Below, piece by piece: positions 25,229-33,677 of a stretch of DNA of 64,000 nt (positions are counted from its first letter, which is position 1; each line of letters starts with the position of its first letter). The position numbers were made by a program, and so were the translations under genes. The stretch is from Solirubrobacter sp963792915 (GTDB lineage: Bacteria; Actinomycetota; Thermoleophilia; Solirubrobacterales; Solirubrobacteraceae), in assembly GCA_963792915.1 (NCBI GenBank), contig CAWBYD010000005.1, positions 1 to 64,000 of the forward strand, read 5' to 3'. The notes beneath the pieces were generated by a model. The model was given only the letters and a program-made list of their open reading frames with translations. It did not search any database and was not told the origin of the DNA.

Positions 25229-26487
25229 GCGACGTGACCGAGCGGCCGACCGCCGCGCGCGGCCTGAGCTACCGCGAGATGGAGAGCTCGATCGACATCG
25301 CGCACATCGAGCACCCCGAGCACGACGAGCTGCTGACGCTCAACCTCGGGCCGCACCACCCGGCAACGCACGGCGTGCTGCGGCTGATCACCACGCTCGA
25401 GGGCGAGGTGGTGCGCGACGTCAAGCCGGTGATCGGCTACGTCCACACCGGCATCGAGAAGAACTGCGAGGACAAGGCCTACTGGAAGGTCATCCCGCTG
25501 ATCGAGCGGATGGACTACCTGTCCTACTACCACAACGCGCACGCGTACTGCGGGGCGGTGGAGACGCTGCTCGACCTCGAGGTGCCGCGCCGCGCCCAGT
25601 ACATCCGCGTCGCGCACCTGGAGCTCAACCGGATCGCGTCGCACCTGCTGTGGCTCGCGACCGGCGGCCTGGACCTCGGCGCGATGTCGGTGTTCTTCTA
25701 CGGCTGGCGCGACCGCGACCTGATCCTCGACCTGTTCGAGATGTCCTCGGGCCAGCGCATGCACACGCGCTACTTCCAGATCGGCGGCGTCGCGGAGGAC
25801 ATCCCGGCCGGCTGGGCGGCCAAGGCCAAGAAGTTCACGGCGCTGTTCCCGAGCCGGCTCGACCAGTTCGAGGAGCTGATCGACCGCAACCAGATCGTGC
25901 TCGAGCGCCTGCGCGGCGTGGCCGCGGTGGACGAGCAGACGATGCTCGACCTCGGCGTGACCGGCCCGCTGCTGCGCGCCACGGGCAACCCCTGGGACCT
26001 GCGCAAGGCGGCGCCGTACGAGTGCTACGGCGAGCTGGACTTCCGGATCCCGGTCGGCACGGTCGGCGACAACTACGACCGCTACCGCGTCCGCATGGCC
26101 GAGATGCGCGAGTCGGTGAAGCTGATCGACCAGGCGCTCGACGGCATGCCCGAGGGCGACTACATCACCAACGACCGCAAGTACGCGCTGCCCCCGCGGC
26201 ATGAGCTCGCCACCTCCATGGAGGCGCTCATCCACCACTTCAAGCTCGTCACCGAGGGCTTCCGCGTGCCGCCGGGCGAGGCGTACTACCCGATCGAGAG
26301 CCCGCGCGGCGAGATGGGCTGCTTCGTGCGCTCCGACGGCTCCTCCAAGCCCGCGCGCGTGCACATGCGCGACCCCTCGTTCGTGAACCTGCAGTCGTTC
26401 AAGCCGATGGTGCAGGACCTCTACGTCGCCGACCTGATCGCCGCGCTGGCCATGCTCGACCCGATCCTCGGAGGGATCGATCGCTGA
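25225..26487 (+). CDS. nuoD: NADH-quinone oxidoreductase subunit D
   Basis: A 420-residue 49-kDa-type subunit that forms the quinone pocket with NuoB. LNLGPHHPATHGVLRL carries the quinone-site His, and YVHTGIEKNCE and MDYLSYYHNAHAYCGAVE follow as usual. The C-terminus is complete (VADLIAALAMLDPILGGIDR, with the expected DPILGxIDR ending). ATG 25225 gives a 4-base overlap with nuoC. Confidence 0.97.
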   Translation: MSDVTERPTAARGLSYREMESSIDIAHIEHPEHDELLTLNLGPHHPATHGVLRLITTLEGEVVRDVKPVIGYVHTGIEKNCEDKAYWKVIPLIERMDYLSYYHNAHAYCGAVETLLDLEVPRRAQYIRVAHLELNRIASHLLWLATGGLDLGAMSVFFYGWRDRDLILDLFEMSSGQRMHTRYFQIGGVAEDIPAGWAAKAKKFTALFPSRLDQFEELIDRNQIVLERLRGVAAVDEQTMLDLGVTGPLLRATGNPWDLRKAAPYECYGELDFRIPVGTVGDNYDRYRVRMAEMRESVKLIDQALDGMPEGDYITNDRKYALPPRHELATSMEALIHHFKLVTEGFRVPPGEAYYPIESPRGEMGCFVRSDGSSKPARVHMRDPSFVNLQSFKPMVQDLYVADLIAALAMLDPILGGIDR

Positions 26488-27113
26488 TGACGCAGGTCAA
26501 GCGCTACGCGCACGGCTCGCGCGTCCCGGGCTGGGACGACGCGGCGGACCTCACGAAGGACCCCGCGGTCGTCCCCGACCCCGCCACGACGCCGGTGCCC
26601 GCGTACGTGCGCACGGCGATCGAGGCGCTGATGGCCAAGTACCCGGACCTCCGCTCCGCGGTGATCCCGGCGATGAAGATCGTGCAGCGCGAGCACGGCT
26701 GGCTCTCGCCGACGGCGATGGAGCAGTGCGCGTGCGTGATGCGCCTGACGCCTGCCTACCTGATCTCGGTGGCGAGCTTCTACGACATGTTCGAGCTGCG
26801 CCCCAAGGGCGCGAACGACGTCTACGTGTGCACGAACATCTCGTGCTCGCTGCTCGGCGCGGACGAGCTGTTCGCTCGCATGAAGGACGTGCTGGGCACC
26901 GACCCGGACTTCAACGTGCGCGCGTTCGAGTGCCTGGGCGCGTGCGAGATCGCGCCGATGGCGTCCGTCAACGGCACCTACGTCGGGCCGCTCGAGCTCG
27001 ACGACTGCGAGCGCATCCGCGACGACGTCAAGGCGGGCGGCGAGGTGCTCGAGGGCAAGCAGCTGCGCCATCGCAAGGCCGCGTCCAAGCACTGGCGGGA
27101 GCAGACCCCGTGA
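26487..27113 (+). CDS. nuoE: NADH-quinone oxidoreductase subunit E
   Basis: A 208-residue 24-kDa-type subunit with a thioredoxin-like 2Fe-2S site (N1a). Cys pairs are VCTNISCSLLG (C-x4-C) and ECLGACEIAP (C-x3-C). About 45 N-terminal residues, including VPGWDDAADLTKDPAVVP, precede the usual start of the domain. TGATG links it to nuoD, and GTGA to nuoF. Confidence 0.95.
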   Translation: MTQVKRYAHGSRVPGWDDAADLTKDPAVVPDPATTPVPAYVRTAIEALMAKYPDLRSAVIPAMKIVQREHGWLSPTAMEQCACVMRLTPAYLISVASFYDMFELRPKGANDVYVCTNISCSLLGADELFARMKDVLGTDPDFNVRAFECLGACEIAPMASVNGTYVGPLELDDCERIRDDVKAGGEVLEGKQLRHRKAASKHWREQTP

Positions 27114-28450
27114 TCGAGAACATCGACACGATCCTCTTCAAGGACATCGACGAGCCGGACCTGAACACGCTCGCCGTCTACCAGAGGCGCGGCGGCTACG
27201 AGATGCTGCGCAAGGCGCTCGCGATGGAGCCGGCCGCGGTGCTCGAGGAGATGCTCGCGTCCGGCGTGCGCGGCCGCGGCGGCGCCGGGTTCGCGATGGG
27301 CCGCAAGATGTCCTTCATCCCCAAGGGGTCGATGGACAAGTACCTCGTCTGCAACGCCGACGAGTCAGAGCCCGGGACCTTCAAGGACCGCGAGCTGATG
27401 CAGAAGAACCCGCACCTGCTGATCGAGGGGATCATCATCGGGGCCTACTGCATCGGCGCCAACCGCTCGTTCATCTTCATCCGCGGCGAGTACGACTACG
27501 TCGCCGACATCCTCGACGCGGCGGTCGCCGAGGCGCGCGCCGCCGGCTTTCTGGGCGAGCAGATCCTCGGCTCCGACCACACGATCGACCTCGTGGTCCA
27601 CCGCGGCGCCGGCGCCTACATCTGCGGCGAGGAGACCGCGCTGCTGGACTCGCTGGAGGGCAAGCGCGGCAACCCGCGCCTGAAGCCGCCGTTCCCGGCC
27701 GTCCAGGGCCTCTATCAGGGGCCGACGCTGATCAACAACGTCGAGACGCTGATGAACGTCCCGATCATCCTCGGGATGGGCGGCGCCGAGTACGCGAAGA
27801 TCGGCACGCAGACGTCCACGGGCACGAAGCTGATCTCGATCTCGGGACAGGTCAAATATCCCGGCAACTACGAGATCGTGCTCGGGACCAAGGTCCGCGA
27901 CATCCTCCACGACCTCGCCGGCGGCCCGCTCGAGGGACGCACGTTCAAGGCGTTCTTCCCCGGCGGGTCGAGCGCGCCCGTGCTGCCGCTGACCGACGAG
28001 GTGCTGGACCTCAGCTACGACTTCGACACGCTCGCCAAGGCGGGCTCGATGCTCGGGTCGGGCGCGATCATCGTCTTCGACGACTCGACCTCGATCGTCG
28101 ACGTCGCCTACAAGACCGCCCACTTCTACCGCCACGAGTCCTGCGGCAAGTGCTCGCCGTGCCGCGAGGGCACGAACTGGACCGAGAAGATGCTGCTGCG
28201 GATCAAGAATGGCGACGCGACGCCGATGGACCTCGACATCATCGCCTCGGTCTGCGAGCAGATCATGGGCAACTGCCTGTGCGTGCTCGGCGACGCGATG
28301 GCGATGCCGGTCGGCTCGATGATCAAGCACTTCCGCCCGGAGTTCGAGGCCTACATCGAGGCGCGCCGCGAGGCGCTGGAGCTCGGCCTCGCCTATCCGC
28401 AGGTCAACCACGACGAGCACTCCGGCCCCAAGCCGCTCCTCGCCGCGTAG
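27110..28450 (+). CDS. nuoF: NADH-quinone oxidoreductase subunit F
   Basis: A 446-residue 51-kDa-type subunit, the NADH entry point. GRGGAGFAMGRK and CNADESEPGTFKDRE form the NADH and FMN sites. ESCGKCSPCREGT plus the later Cys in GNCLCVLGD bind the N3 4Fe-4S cluster. GTG 27110 overlaps the end of nuoE. It is followed by the only sizeable gap in the operon (163 bases), which holds a strong hairpin. Confidence 0.97.
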   Translation: MIENIDTILFKDIDEPDLNTLAVYQRRGGYEMLRKALAMEPAAVLEEMLASGVRGRGGAGFAMGRKMSFIPKGSMDKYLVCNADESEPGTFKDRELMQKNPHLLIEGIIIGAYCIGANRSFIFIRGEYDYVADILDAAVAEARAAGFLGEQILGSDHTIDLVVHRGAGAYICGEETALLDSLEGKRGNPRLKPPFPAVQGLYQGPTLINNVETLMNVPIILGMGGAEYAKIGTQTSTGTKLISISGQVKYPGNYEIVLGTKVRDILHDLAGGPLEGRTFKAFFPGGSSAPVLPLTDEVLDLSYDFDTLAKAGSMLGSGAIIVFDDSTSIVDVAYKTAHFYRHESCGKCSPCREGTNWTEKMLLRIKNGDATPMDLDIIASVCEQIMGNCLCVLGDAMAMPVGSMIKHFRPEFEAYIEARREALELGLAYPQVNHDEHSGPKPLLAA

Positions 28451-28499
28451 TGGCCCCCTCCGCGAACACCCACGCCGCCTGGCGGCCGCCGATCACCAC

Positions 28500-28561
28500 C
28501 TGGGGTTGTCCTCGGCAGGGGCAAGGGCTCCGCCATTGCACCCTGCCTGCGTCCTCCCCAG
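28500..28561 (+). other. Long stem-loop between nuoF and nuoG
   Basis: Three nested arms pair perfectly: CTGGGG 28500-28505 with CCCCAG 28556-28561, GGCAGGG 28514-28520 with CCCTGCC 28541-28547, and GCAA 28521-28524 with TTGC 28536-28539. An 8-base internal loop on each side and an 11-base terminal loop complete it. No T-run follows, so it is not a standard terminator. It could stabilise or process the transcript, or tune NuoG translation. The nuoG ribosome binding site (GGAGGG) lies about 40 bases beyond. Confidence 0.6.
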
Positions 28562-28613
28562 CTGGCGCCGGCGACCCCCAGTCGGGCGCGCGTGCCCACG
28601 GAGGGAACCACTG

Positions 28614-31205
28614 ATGCCGCGCCCCACCGTCAAGATGATCACCTTCTCGCTCGACGGGCGGGAGGTGCAGGCACCCGAGGGCGTGATGCTGGTCGACGGC
28701 GCCAAGTACGGCGACGTCGAGATCCCGATCTTCTGTTACGAGCCCAAGCTCGGCCAGCCCGTCGGCGCCTGCCGCATGTGCCTGGTGGAGATCGAGGGCA
28801 TCCCGAAGCTCCAGACGGCCTGCTCGACGGCGGTCAAGGACGGCATGGTCGTCCACACGCAGACCGATCGCGTGCACGCCGCCCAGCGCGCGGTGGTCGA
28901 GTTCCTGCTCGTCAACCACCCGCTCGACTGCCCGGTCTGCGACAAGGGCGGCGAGTGCCCGCTGCAGGACATCACCTATGGCTGGGGCCCGGGTACCTCG
29001 CGCTTCATCGAGCCCAAGCGCCACTTCAAGAAGCCGCTCGAGCTGTCGCCGCTGATCGCGATCGACCGCGAGCGCTGCATCCTCTGCTACCGCTGCGTGC
29101 GCTACTCGCAGGAGGTCTCCGAGGACTACCAGCTGGTGCTGGTCGAGCGCGGCGCCGCGAGCTTCGTCGGCACGTTCGACGGCCATCCGTACGTCGCGCC
29201 GTTCTCCGGCAACATCATCGAGCTCTGCCCGGTCGGCGCGCTCACGTCGCGCGCGTACCGCTTCCGCGCGCGGCCGTGGGACATCGAGGGCGCCGGCACG
29301 GTCTGCGCCGGTTGCTCGGCGCAGTGCAACGTCGAGCTGACCGTCCGCGACGAGCGCGTGATGCGCGTGCTGGCGCGCGACAACCCGGAGGTCGACGACG
29401 GCTGGCTGTGCGACAAGGGCCGCTTCAGCTACCAGGCGACGCACTCCGACGAGCGGATCGTGGAGCCGCTCGTGCGCGAGGGCGTCGAGTTGATGCCGGC
29501 CAGCTGGGAGAAGGCCTACGAGGCGGCCGCGGCCGCGCTCAAGAAGGCGGGCGAGCGCGCGAGCGCGCTCGCCGGCGGCCCCACCACCAACGAAGAGGCG
29601 TTCCTGCTCCAGCGCCTGCTGCGCTCGATGGGGTCCAACCACCTGAGCGCGCGGGCCCACGGCGAGCTGGACCTCGACGTCCAGCGCGCGCTGGCCGACC
29701 CGGCGCTGCAGGCCACGGTGCCGGACCTCGAGTTCGCGCACACGGTGCTGCTGGTCGACTGCGATCCGATCGACGAGGCGCCGATCTGGGACCTGCGGAT
29801 CCGCAAGGGCGTGCGCCGCCGCGGGACCAAGGTCGTGGTCGCAAGCGCGCGCCCGACGGCGCTGGACCCGCGTGCCGAGGCGACGCTGCGCTTCGCCCCC
29901 GGCGGCGCCGAGGGCTTCCTGGTCGCGCTCGACGCCGCGCTGGCCGGCGACGAGGGCAACCTCGGCGGCGCCGCGAGCGCCGCGGGCACCTCCGCGACCG
30001 CGATCCGCGCGTTCGCCGGCGCGCTGCGCGCCGCGGGCCAGGAGATCGTGATCGTCTACGGCGAGCGCGCGGGCGCCGGCGCGCGGGCGCTGCTCAACAT
30101 CGCGACGCGGCTGGGGCTGCGCGACATCGCGGGCGCCGGGCTCCTCGAGCTGCCCGCCTCGCCGAACGGCCGCGGGCTGCGCGAGGCCGGCTTCGCCCCG
30201 GGCCACGGCCCGGGCTATGAGGCCGTCGCAGCGCCGGGGCGCAACGCGCGGGCGATCGCCGAAGGGCTCGCGAGCGGCGACCTGCACACGATCTGGCTGC
30301 ACCAGGTGGACCCGCTGCGCACCTATCCCGACCGCGCGCTGTGGGACCAGGCGCTGCATACCGCGCAGGCCGTGATCGCGGTCGACTCGGTGCTGACCGA
30401 CTCGATCCGCGAGCACGCCGACGTCGTCTTCCCCGCCGAGGCCTACGCCGAGAAGGAGGGCACGCTCGTGCACCCCGACGGGCGCGTGCAGCGGCTGCGC
30501 CAGGCGATCGGCCGCGCCCGCGGGCGCTCGTTGGCGCCCGGATCCGGGGCGCGCGCGCTGTGGGAGGTCATCGCCGAGGTGTCCAGGCGGCTCGGCCACG
30601 ACCCCGCGGCGATCACCGGCGCGGCGGCGTCCAAGCTGCTCTTCGACTCGGTGCCGTTCTATACGGGGCTGACGCTCGACGAGATCGGCGGGCGCGGCGT
30701 GCGCTGGGCCGAGCGCGAGCAGTTCGTCTCGCCCGCATGGGAGCTGGTCAAGCTCGAGGTCCCGGCGGGCTCGGCGGTGGCGCGCCAGGGCGCCCTGCGG
30801 CTCGGCACGTTCCGGCCGCTGTGGGCGCACAAGGACGTCGAGGCCTCGCCGGCGCTGCACTTCATGCGCGCGCGCCAGGTCGCCGAGCTCTCGCCGGCCG
30901 ACGCGAGCGCGCTCGGCATCCGCGAGGGTGACGTGGTCGAAGTCGCCGGCCCCGCGGGCGATGGCGCCTCGGGGGCCGGTGGCGTGCGCGCCGCCGTGCG
31001 GCTGCGCGAGGCTATCCCGGCCGGCAGCGTGTTCCTCGCCGAGGGCACGCGCGAGGACACGGTGAACGTGCTCACCGACGCGCTGGTCGAGCTGCGTCCG
31101 GTCGGGCGCACCGACCACGTGCCGTTGCCGAGCGACATGGCCGCCGAGCACGCCGAGGCGCCGCCGTCCGCCGCGCTCCCGATTCCGCCCCGGGAGGTCA
31201 CATGA
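28614..31205 (+). CDS. nuoG: NADH-quinone oxidoreductase subunit G
   Basis: An 863-residue iron-sulfur subunit. The 2Fe-2S N1b site uses FCYEPKLGQPVGACRMC and TACST. HPLDCPVCDKGGECPLQD supplies the next 4Fe-4S cluster, and CILCYRCVRYSQE with the Cys in IIELCPVGAL the following one. CAGCSAQCNVEL plus WLCDKGRF about 28 residues on supplies the Cys set of the extra N7 cluster, found only in some bacterial complexes. A long molybdopterin-oxidoreductase-like domain follows, without evident cofactor residues. GGAGGGAACCACTG precedes ATG 28614. It overlaps nuoH by 4 bases. Confidence 0.96.
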   Translation: MPRPTVKMITFSLDGREVQAPEGVMLVDGAKYGDVEIPIFCYEPKLGQPVGACRMCLVEIEGIPKLQTACSTAVKDGMVVHTQTDRVHAAQRAVVEFLLVNHPLDCPVCDKGGECPLQDITYGWGPGTSRFIEPKRHFKKPLELSPLIAIDRERCILCYRCVRYSQEVSEDYQLVLVERGAASFVGTFDGHPYVAPFSGNIIELCPVGALTSRAYRFRARPWDIEGAGTVCAGCSAQCNVELTVRDERVMRVLARDNPEVDDGWLCDKGRFSYQATHSDERIVEPLVREGVELMPASWEKAYEAAAAALKKAGERASALAGGPTTNEEAFLLQRLLRSMGSNHLSARAHGELDLDVQRALADPALQATVPDLEFAHTVLLVDCDPIDEAPIWDLRIRKGVRRRGTKVVVASARPTALDPRAEATLRFAPGGAEGFLVALDAALAGDEGNLGGAASAAGTSATAIRAFAGALRAAGQEIVIVYGERAGAGARALLNIATRLGLRDIAGAGLLELPASPNGRGLREAGFAPGHGPGYEAVAAPGRNARAIAEGLASGDLHTIWLHQVDPLRTYPDRALWDQALHTAQAVIAVDSVLTDSIREHADVVFPAEAYAEKEGTLVHPDGRVQRLRQAIGRARGRSLAPGSGARALWEVIAEVSRRLGHDPAAITGAAASKLLFDSVPFYTGLTLDEIGGRGVRWAEREQFVSPAWELVKLEVPAGSAVARQGALRLGTFRPLWAHKDVEASPALHFMRARQVAELSPADASALGIREGDVVEVAGPAGDGASGAGGVRAAVRLREAIPAGSVFLAEGTREDTVNVLTDALVELRPVGRTDHVPLPSDMAAEHAEAPPSAALPIPPREVT

Positions 31206-32224
31206 CGTTCGGCGAGGTGGGCTATTACGAGCCCTGGTGGATGCAGATCCTGAAGGCGCTCGCGCTCTTCTTCGTGGTCTTCAACCTCGTCCCGATCACG
31301 CTCGTCGCCGAGCGCAAGGTGCTGGGGCGCTTCCAGCACCGCTACGGCCCCAACCGCGTCGGCCCGTTCGGCTTCCTGCAGCCGATCGCCGACATCGGCA
31401 AGCTGATCTTCAAGGCGCAGTTCCGCCCGCGCACGGCCAACGGCTGGCTCTACGCGGCGGCGCCGGTGATCTCGATGCTGACCGCGGCCGCGACGATCGC
31501 GATCCTGCCTTTCTCGGACGTCGTCGACATCTTCGGGACCAAGACCGGGCTCTACGGCGTTGACCCGTCGATCGGGATCCTCTACGCGTTCGCGTTCGGC
31601 GGGATCTCGTTCTACGGCCTGATGCTCGGCGGCTGGGCGTCGGGCTCGAAGTACAGCTTCCTCGGCTCGATGCGCGCCGCCGCCCAGCTGATCTCCTACG
31701 AGGTCGCGCAAGGGCTCTCGCTGGTCGGCGTGATCATGATGGTCGGCTCGCTGTCGCTGACGCGCATCGTCGAGTGGCAGGGCGACCACGTGGCGATGGT
31801 GGTGCCGCAGTTCCTCGGCTTCCTGATCTTCCTCGTCGCCGGGTTCGCCGAGACCAACCGCGCGCCGTTCGACCTCGCCGAGGCCGAGGCCGAGCTCGTC
31901 GGCGGCTTCAACACCGAGTACGGCGGCGGGCGCTTCGCGGCGTTCTTCGCCGCCGAGTACCTGAACGTCGTGGTGGTCTCGGGCCTGATCGTGACGCTCT
32001 TCTTCGGCGGCTGGAACCTGCCGTGGCTGAGCCCGCCGACGTGGGTGGACCCGATCATCGTGATCGTGAAGATGGTGGTCGTCATCTTCTTCTTCATCTG
32101 GGTCCGGGCCACGCTCCCGCGCCTGCGCTACGACCAGCTCATGTCGCTCGGCTGGAAGATCCTCCTGCCGCTGGCGACGCTCAACGCCCTTGTGACCGCG
32201 ATCCTCGTGGTGGTGCTCAACTGA
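31202..32224 (+). CDS. nuoH: NADH-quinone oxidoreductase subunit H
   Basis: A 340-residue membrane subunit with eight helices that joins the peripheral and membrane arms and lines the quinone channel. Conserved pieces are AERKVLGRFQHRYGPNRVGP, QPIADIGKLIFKAQ, FAETNRAPFDLAEAEAELVG and GFNTEYGG. It overlaps nuoG in an ATGA and nuoI by one base. Confidence 0.97.
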   Translation: MTFGEVGYYEPWWMQILKALALFFVVFNLVPITLVAERKVLGRFQHRYGPNRVGPFGFLQPIADIGKLIFKAQFRPRTANGWLYAAAPVISMLTAAATIAILPFSDVVDIFGTKTGLYGVDPSIGILYAFAFGGISFYGLMLGGWASGSKYSFLGSMRAAAQLISYEVAQGLSLVGVIMMVGSLSLTRIVEWQGDHVAMVVPQFLGFLIFLVAGFAETNRAPFDLAEAEAELVGGFNTEYGGGRFAAFFAAEYLNVVVVSGLIVTLFFGGWNLPWLSPPTWVDPIIVIVKMVVVIFFFIWVRATLPRLRYDQLMSLGWKILLPLATLNALVTAILVVVLN

Positions 32225-32754
32225 TGCCGTACGACCCTGGTGACGTCGTCGAAGTGCAGCGCGGGCCGCGGCCCGGCGCGGCGGCCGGCGCCTATCGCAC
32301 CTTCGCCGCCACGCTGCGCGGCCTGAAGATGACCATGGGCCGCCTCGCCGAGGGCACGATGGTCAACTCCTACCCCGAGGAGAAGACGCCGGTGTTCCCG
32401 CGCTTCCGCGGGCGCCACAAGCTGCATCGCTTCGAGGACACGGGCCTGGAGAAGTGCGTCGGCTGCTCGCTCTGCGCGGCGGCCTGCCCGGCCGACTGCA
32501 TCCGCGTCGTGGCGGACGAGAACACGCCGGAGAACCGCGTCAGCGCCGGGGAGCGCTACGCCGCGGTCTATGAGATCAACCTGTCGCGCTGCATCTTCTG
32601 CGGCTATTGCGAGATCGCGTGCCCGTTCGACGCGATCACCATGGGCCACGACTACGAGATGGCGGACTACAACCGGTCCGACCTCATCTTCACCAAGGAG
32701 ATGCTGCTCGCCGAGCCGCTGGAGCGCACGCCGCTGCGCCTGGCCGACGAGTAG
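32224..32754 (+). CDS. nuoI: NADH-quinone oxidoreductase subunit I
   Basis: A 176-residue 8-iron ferredoxin-type subunit. Two 4Fe-4S motifs, CVGCSLCAAACPADCI and CIFCGYCEIACPFDAI, bind N6a and N6b. The start at ATG 32224 leaves the usual N-terminal helix (GLKMTMGRLAEGTMVNSYPE). It is followed 9 bases later by nuoJ. Confidence 0.97.
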   Translation: MPYDPGDVVEVQRGPRPGAAAGAYRTFAATLRGLKMTMGRLAEGTMVNSYPEEKTPVFPRFRGRHKLHRFEDTGLEKCVGCSLCAAACPADCIRVVADENTPENRVSAGERYAAVYEINLSRCIFCGYCEIACPFDAITMGHDYEMADYNRSDLIFTKEMLLAEPLERTPLRLADE

Positions 32755-32763
32755 GCGCGATCG

Positions 32764-33381
32764 ATGTCGGAGTTCTTCTTCTTCCTCGCCGCGATCGGTG
32801 CCGTCGCAGGCGCGATCGGGACCGTCGCGCTGCGCGACGCGTTCTACAGCGTGCTCGCGCTGGTCTCGCACCTGATCTTCCTGGCGATGCTGTTCTTCCT
32901 GCTGCGGGCCGAGTTCGTGGCCGCCGCGCAGGTGATCGTCTACGCGGGCGCGGTGATGGTGCTCTACGTCTTCGTCGTCGGCTACGTCGGCGGCATGGAG
33001 GCCGGCTTGAGCGGCCCGATGGGCGGCGGCCTGCGGCGGCTGTCGGTGGTGTTCGCGCTCGCGCTGTTCGTCGAGCTCGCGATCGCGCTGATCGGCACCG
33101 GTCTCGCCGGACTGGACACCGAGGGCGCGCCGTACGTGCCCGGGTTCGGCGAGCCGACCGTCGTCGGGCGCCTGTTCCTGACGACCTACCTCGTCGCGTT
33201 CGAGGTCGCCTCGCTGCTGCTCCTGGTCGCGGCGGTGGGCGCCGTGATCCTCGCGCGCCGGCGCTCCGGGCTCGCCGACCCGCGCGAGATCTCGGTCAGC
33301 GAGTTCATGCGCACGCCGCTGACCAAGGGCGACGCCCCCGAGGGCACGATGATCGAGGCCGGGGGGCCGCAGAACCTATGA
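32764..33381 (+). CDS. nuoJ: NADH-quinone oxidoreductase subunit J
   Basis: A 205-residue membrane subunit with five helices. AQVIVYAGAVMVLYVFVVGY is the signature third helix with its pi-bulge region. FEVASLLLLVAAVGAVILAR is the last helix. The C-terminal 40 residues are hydrophilic. It overlaps nuoK by 4 bases. Confidence 0.95.
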   Translation: MSEFFFFLAAIGAVAGAIGTVALRDAFYSVLALVSHLIFLAMLFFLLRAEFVAAAQVIVYAGAVMVLYVFVVGYVGGMEAGLSGPMGGGLRRLSVVFALALFVELAIALIGTGLAGLDTEGAPYVPGFGEPTVVGRLFLTTYLVAFEVASLLLLVAAVGAVILARRRSGLADPREISVSEFMRTPLTKGDAPEGTMIEAGGPQNL

Positions 33382-33677
33382 GCCTCACGTGGTACCTGGT
33401 CGTCTCGGCCCTCATCTTCTGCATCGGCGCGGGCGGCGTGCTGGTGCGGCGCAACCCGCTGGTGATCCTGCTGAGCCTCGAGCTGATGCTCAACGCGGCG
33501 AACCTCGCGCTGGTGGCGTTCTCGCGCGCGCACGGCGACATGGGCGGCCAGATCTTCGCGCTGATCGTGATGGTCGTCGCGGCCTGCGAGGTCGCGGTGG
33601 GGCTCGGCCTGATCGTCGCGCTCTACCGGCGCCGGCTGCCGATCGACGTCGACGAGCTGCGGGAACTTCAAGGATGA
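33378..33677 (+). CDS. nuoK: NADH-quinone oxidoreductase subunit K
   Basis: A 99-residue three-helix subunit. The proton-path Glu residues sit in LSLELMLNAANLALVAFSR and MVVAACEVAVGLGLIVALYR, both conserved. Length is the family standard. ATGA overlaps tie it to nuoJ and nuoL. Confidence 0.97.
   Translation: MSLTWYLVVSALIFCIGAGGVLVRRNPLVILLSLELMLNAANLALVAFSRAHGDMGGQIFALIVMVVAACEVAVGLGLIVALYRRRLPIDVDELRELQG

Noticed and set aside
28404..31151. A 915-codon minus-strand open frame opposite nuoG
   Set aside because: Shadow of nuoG; no ribosome binding site or domain, while nuoG has all its cluster Cys motifs.
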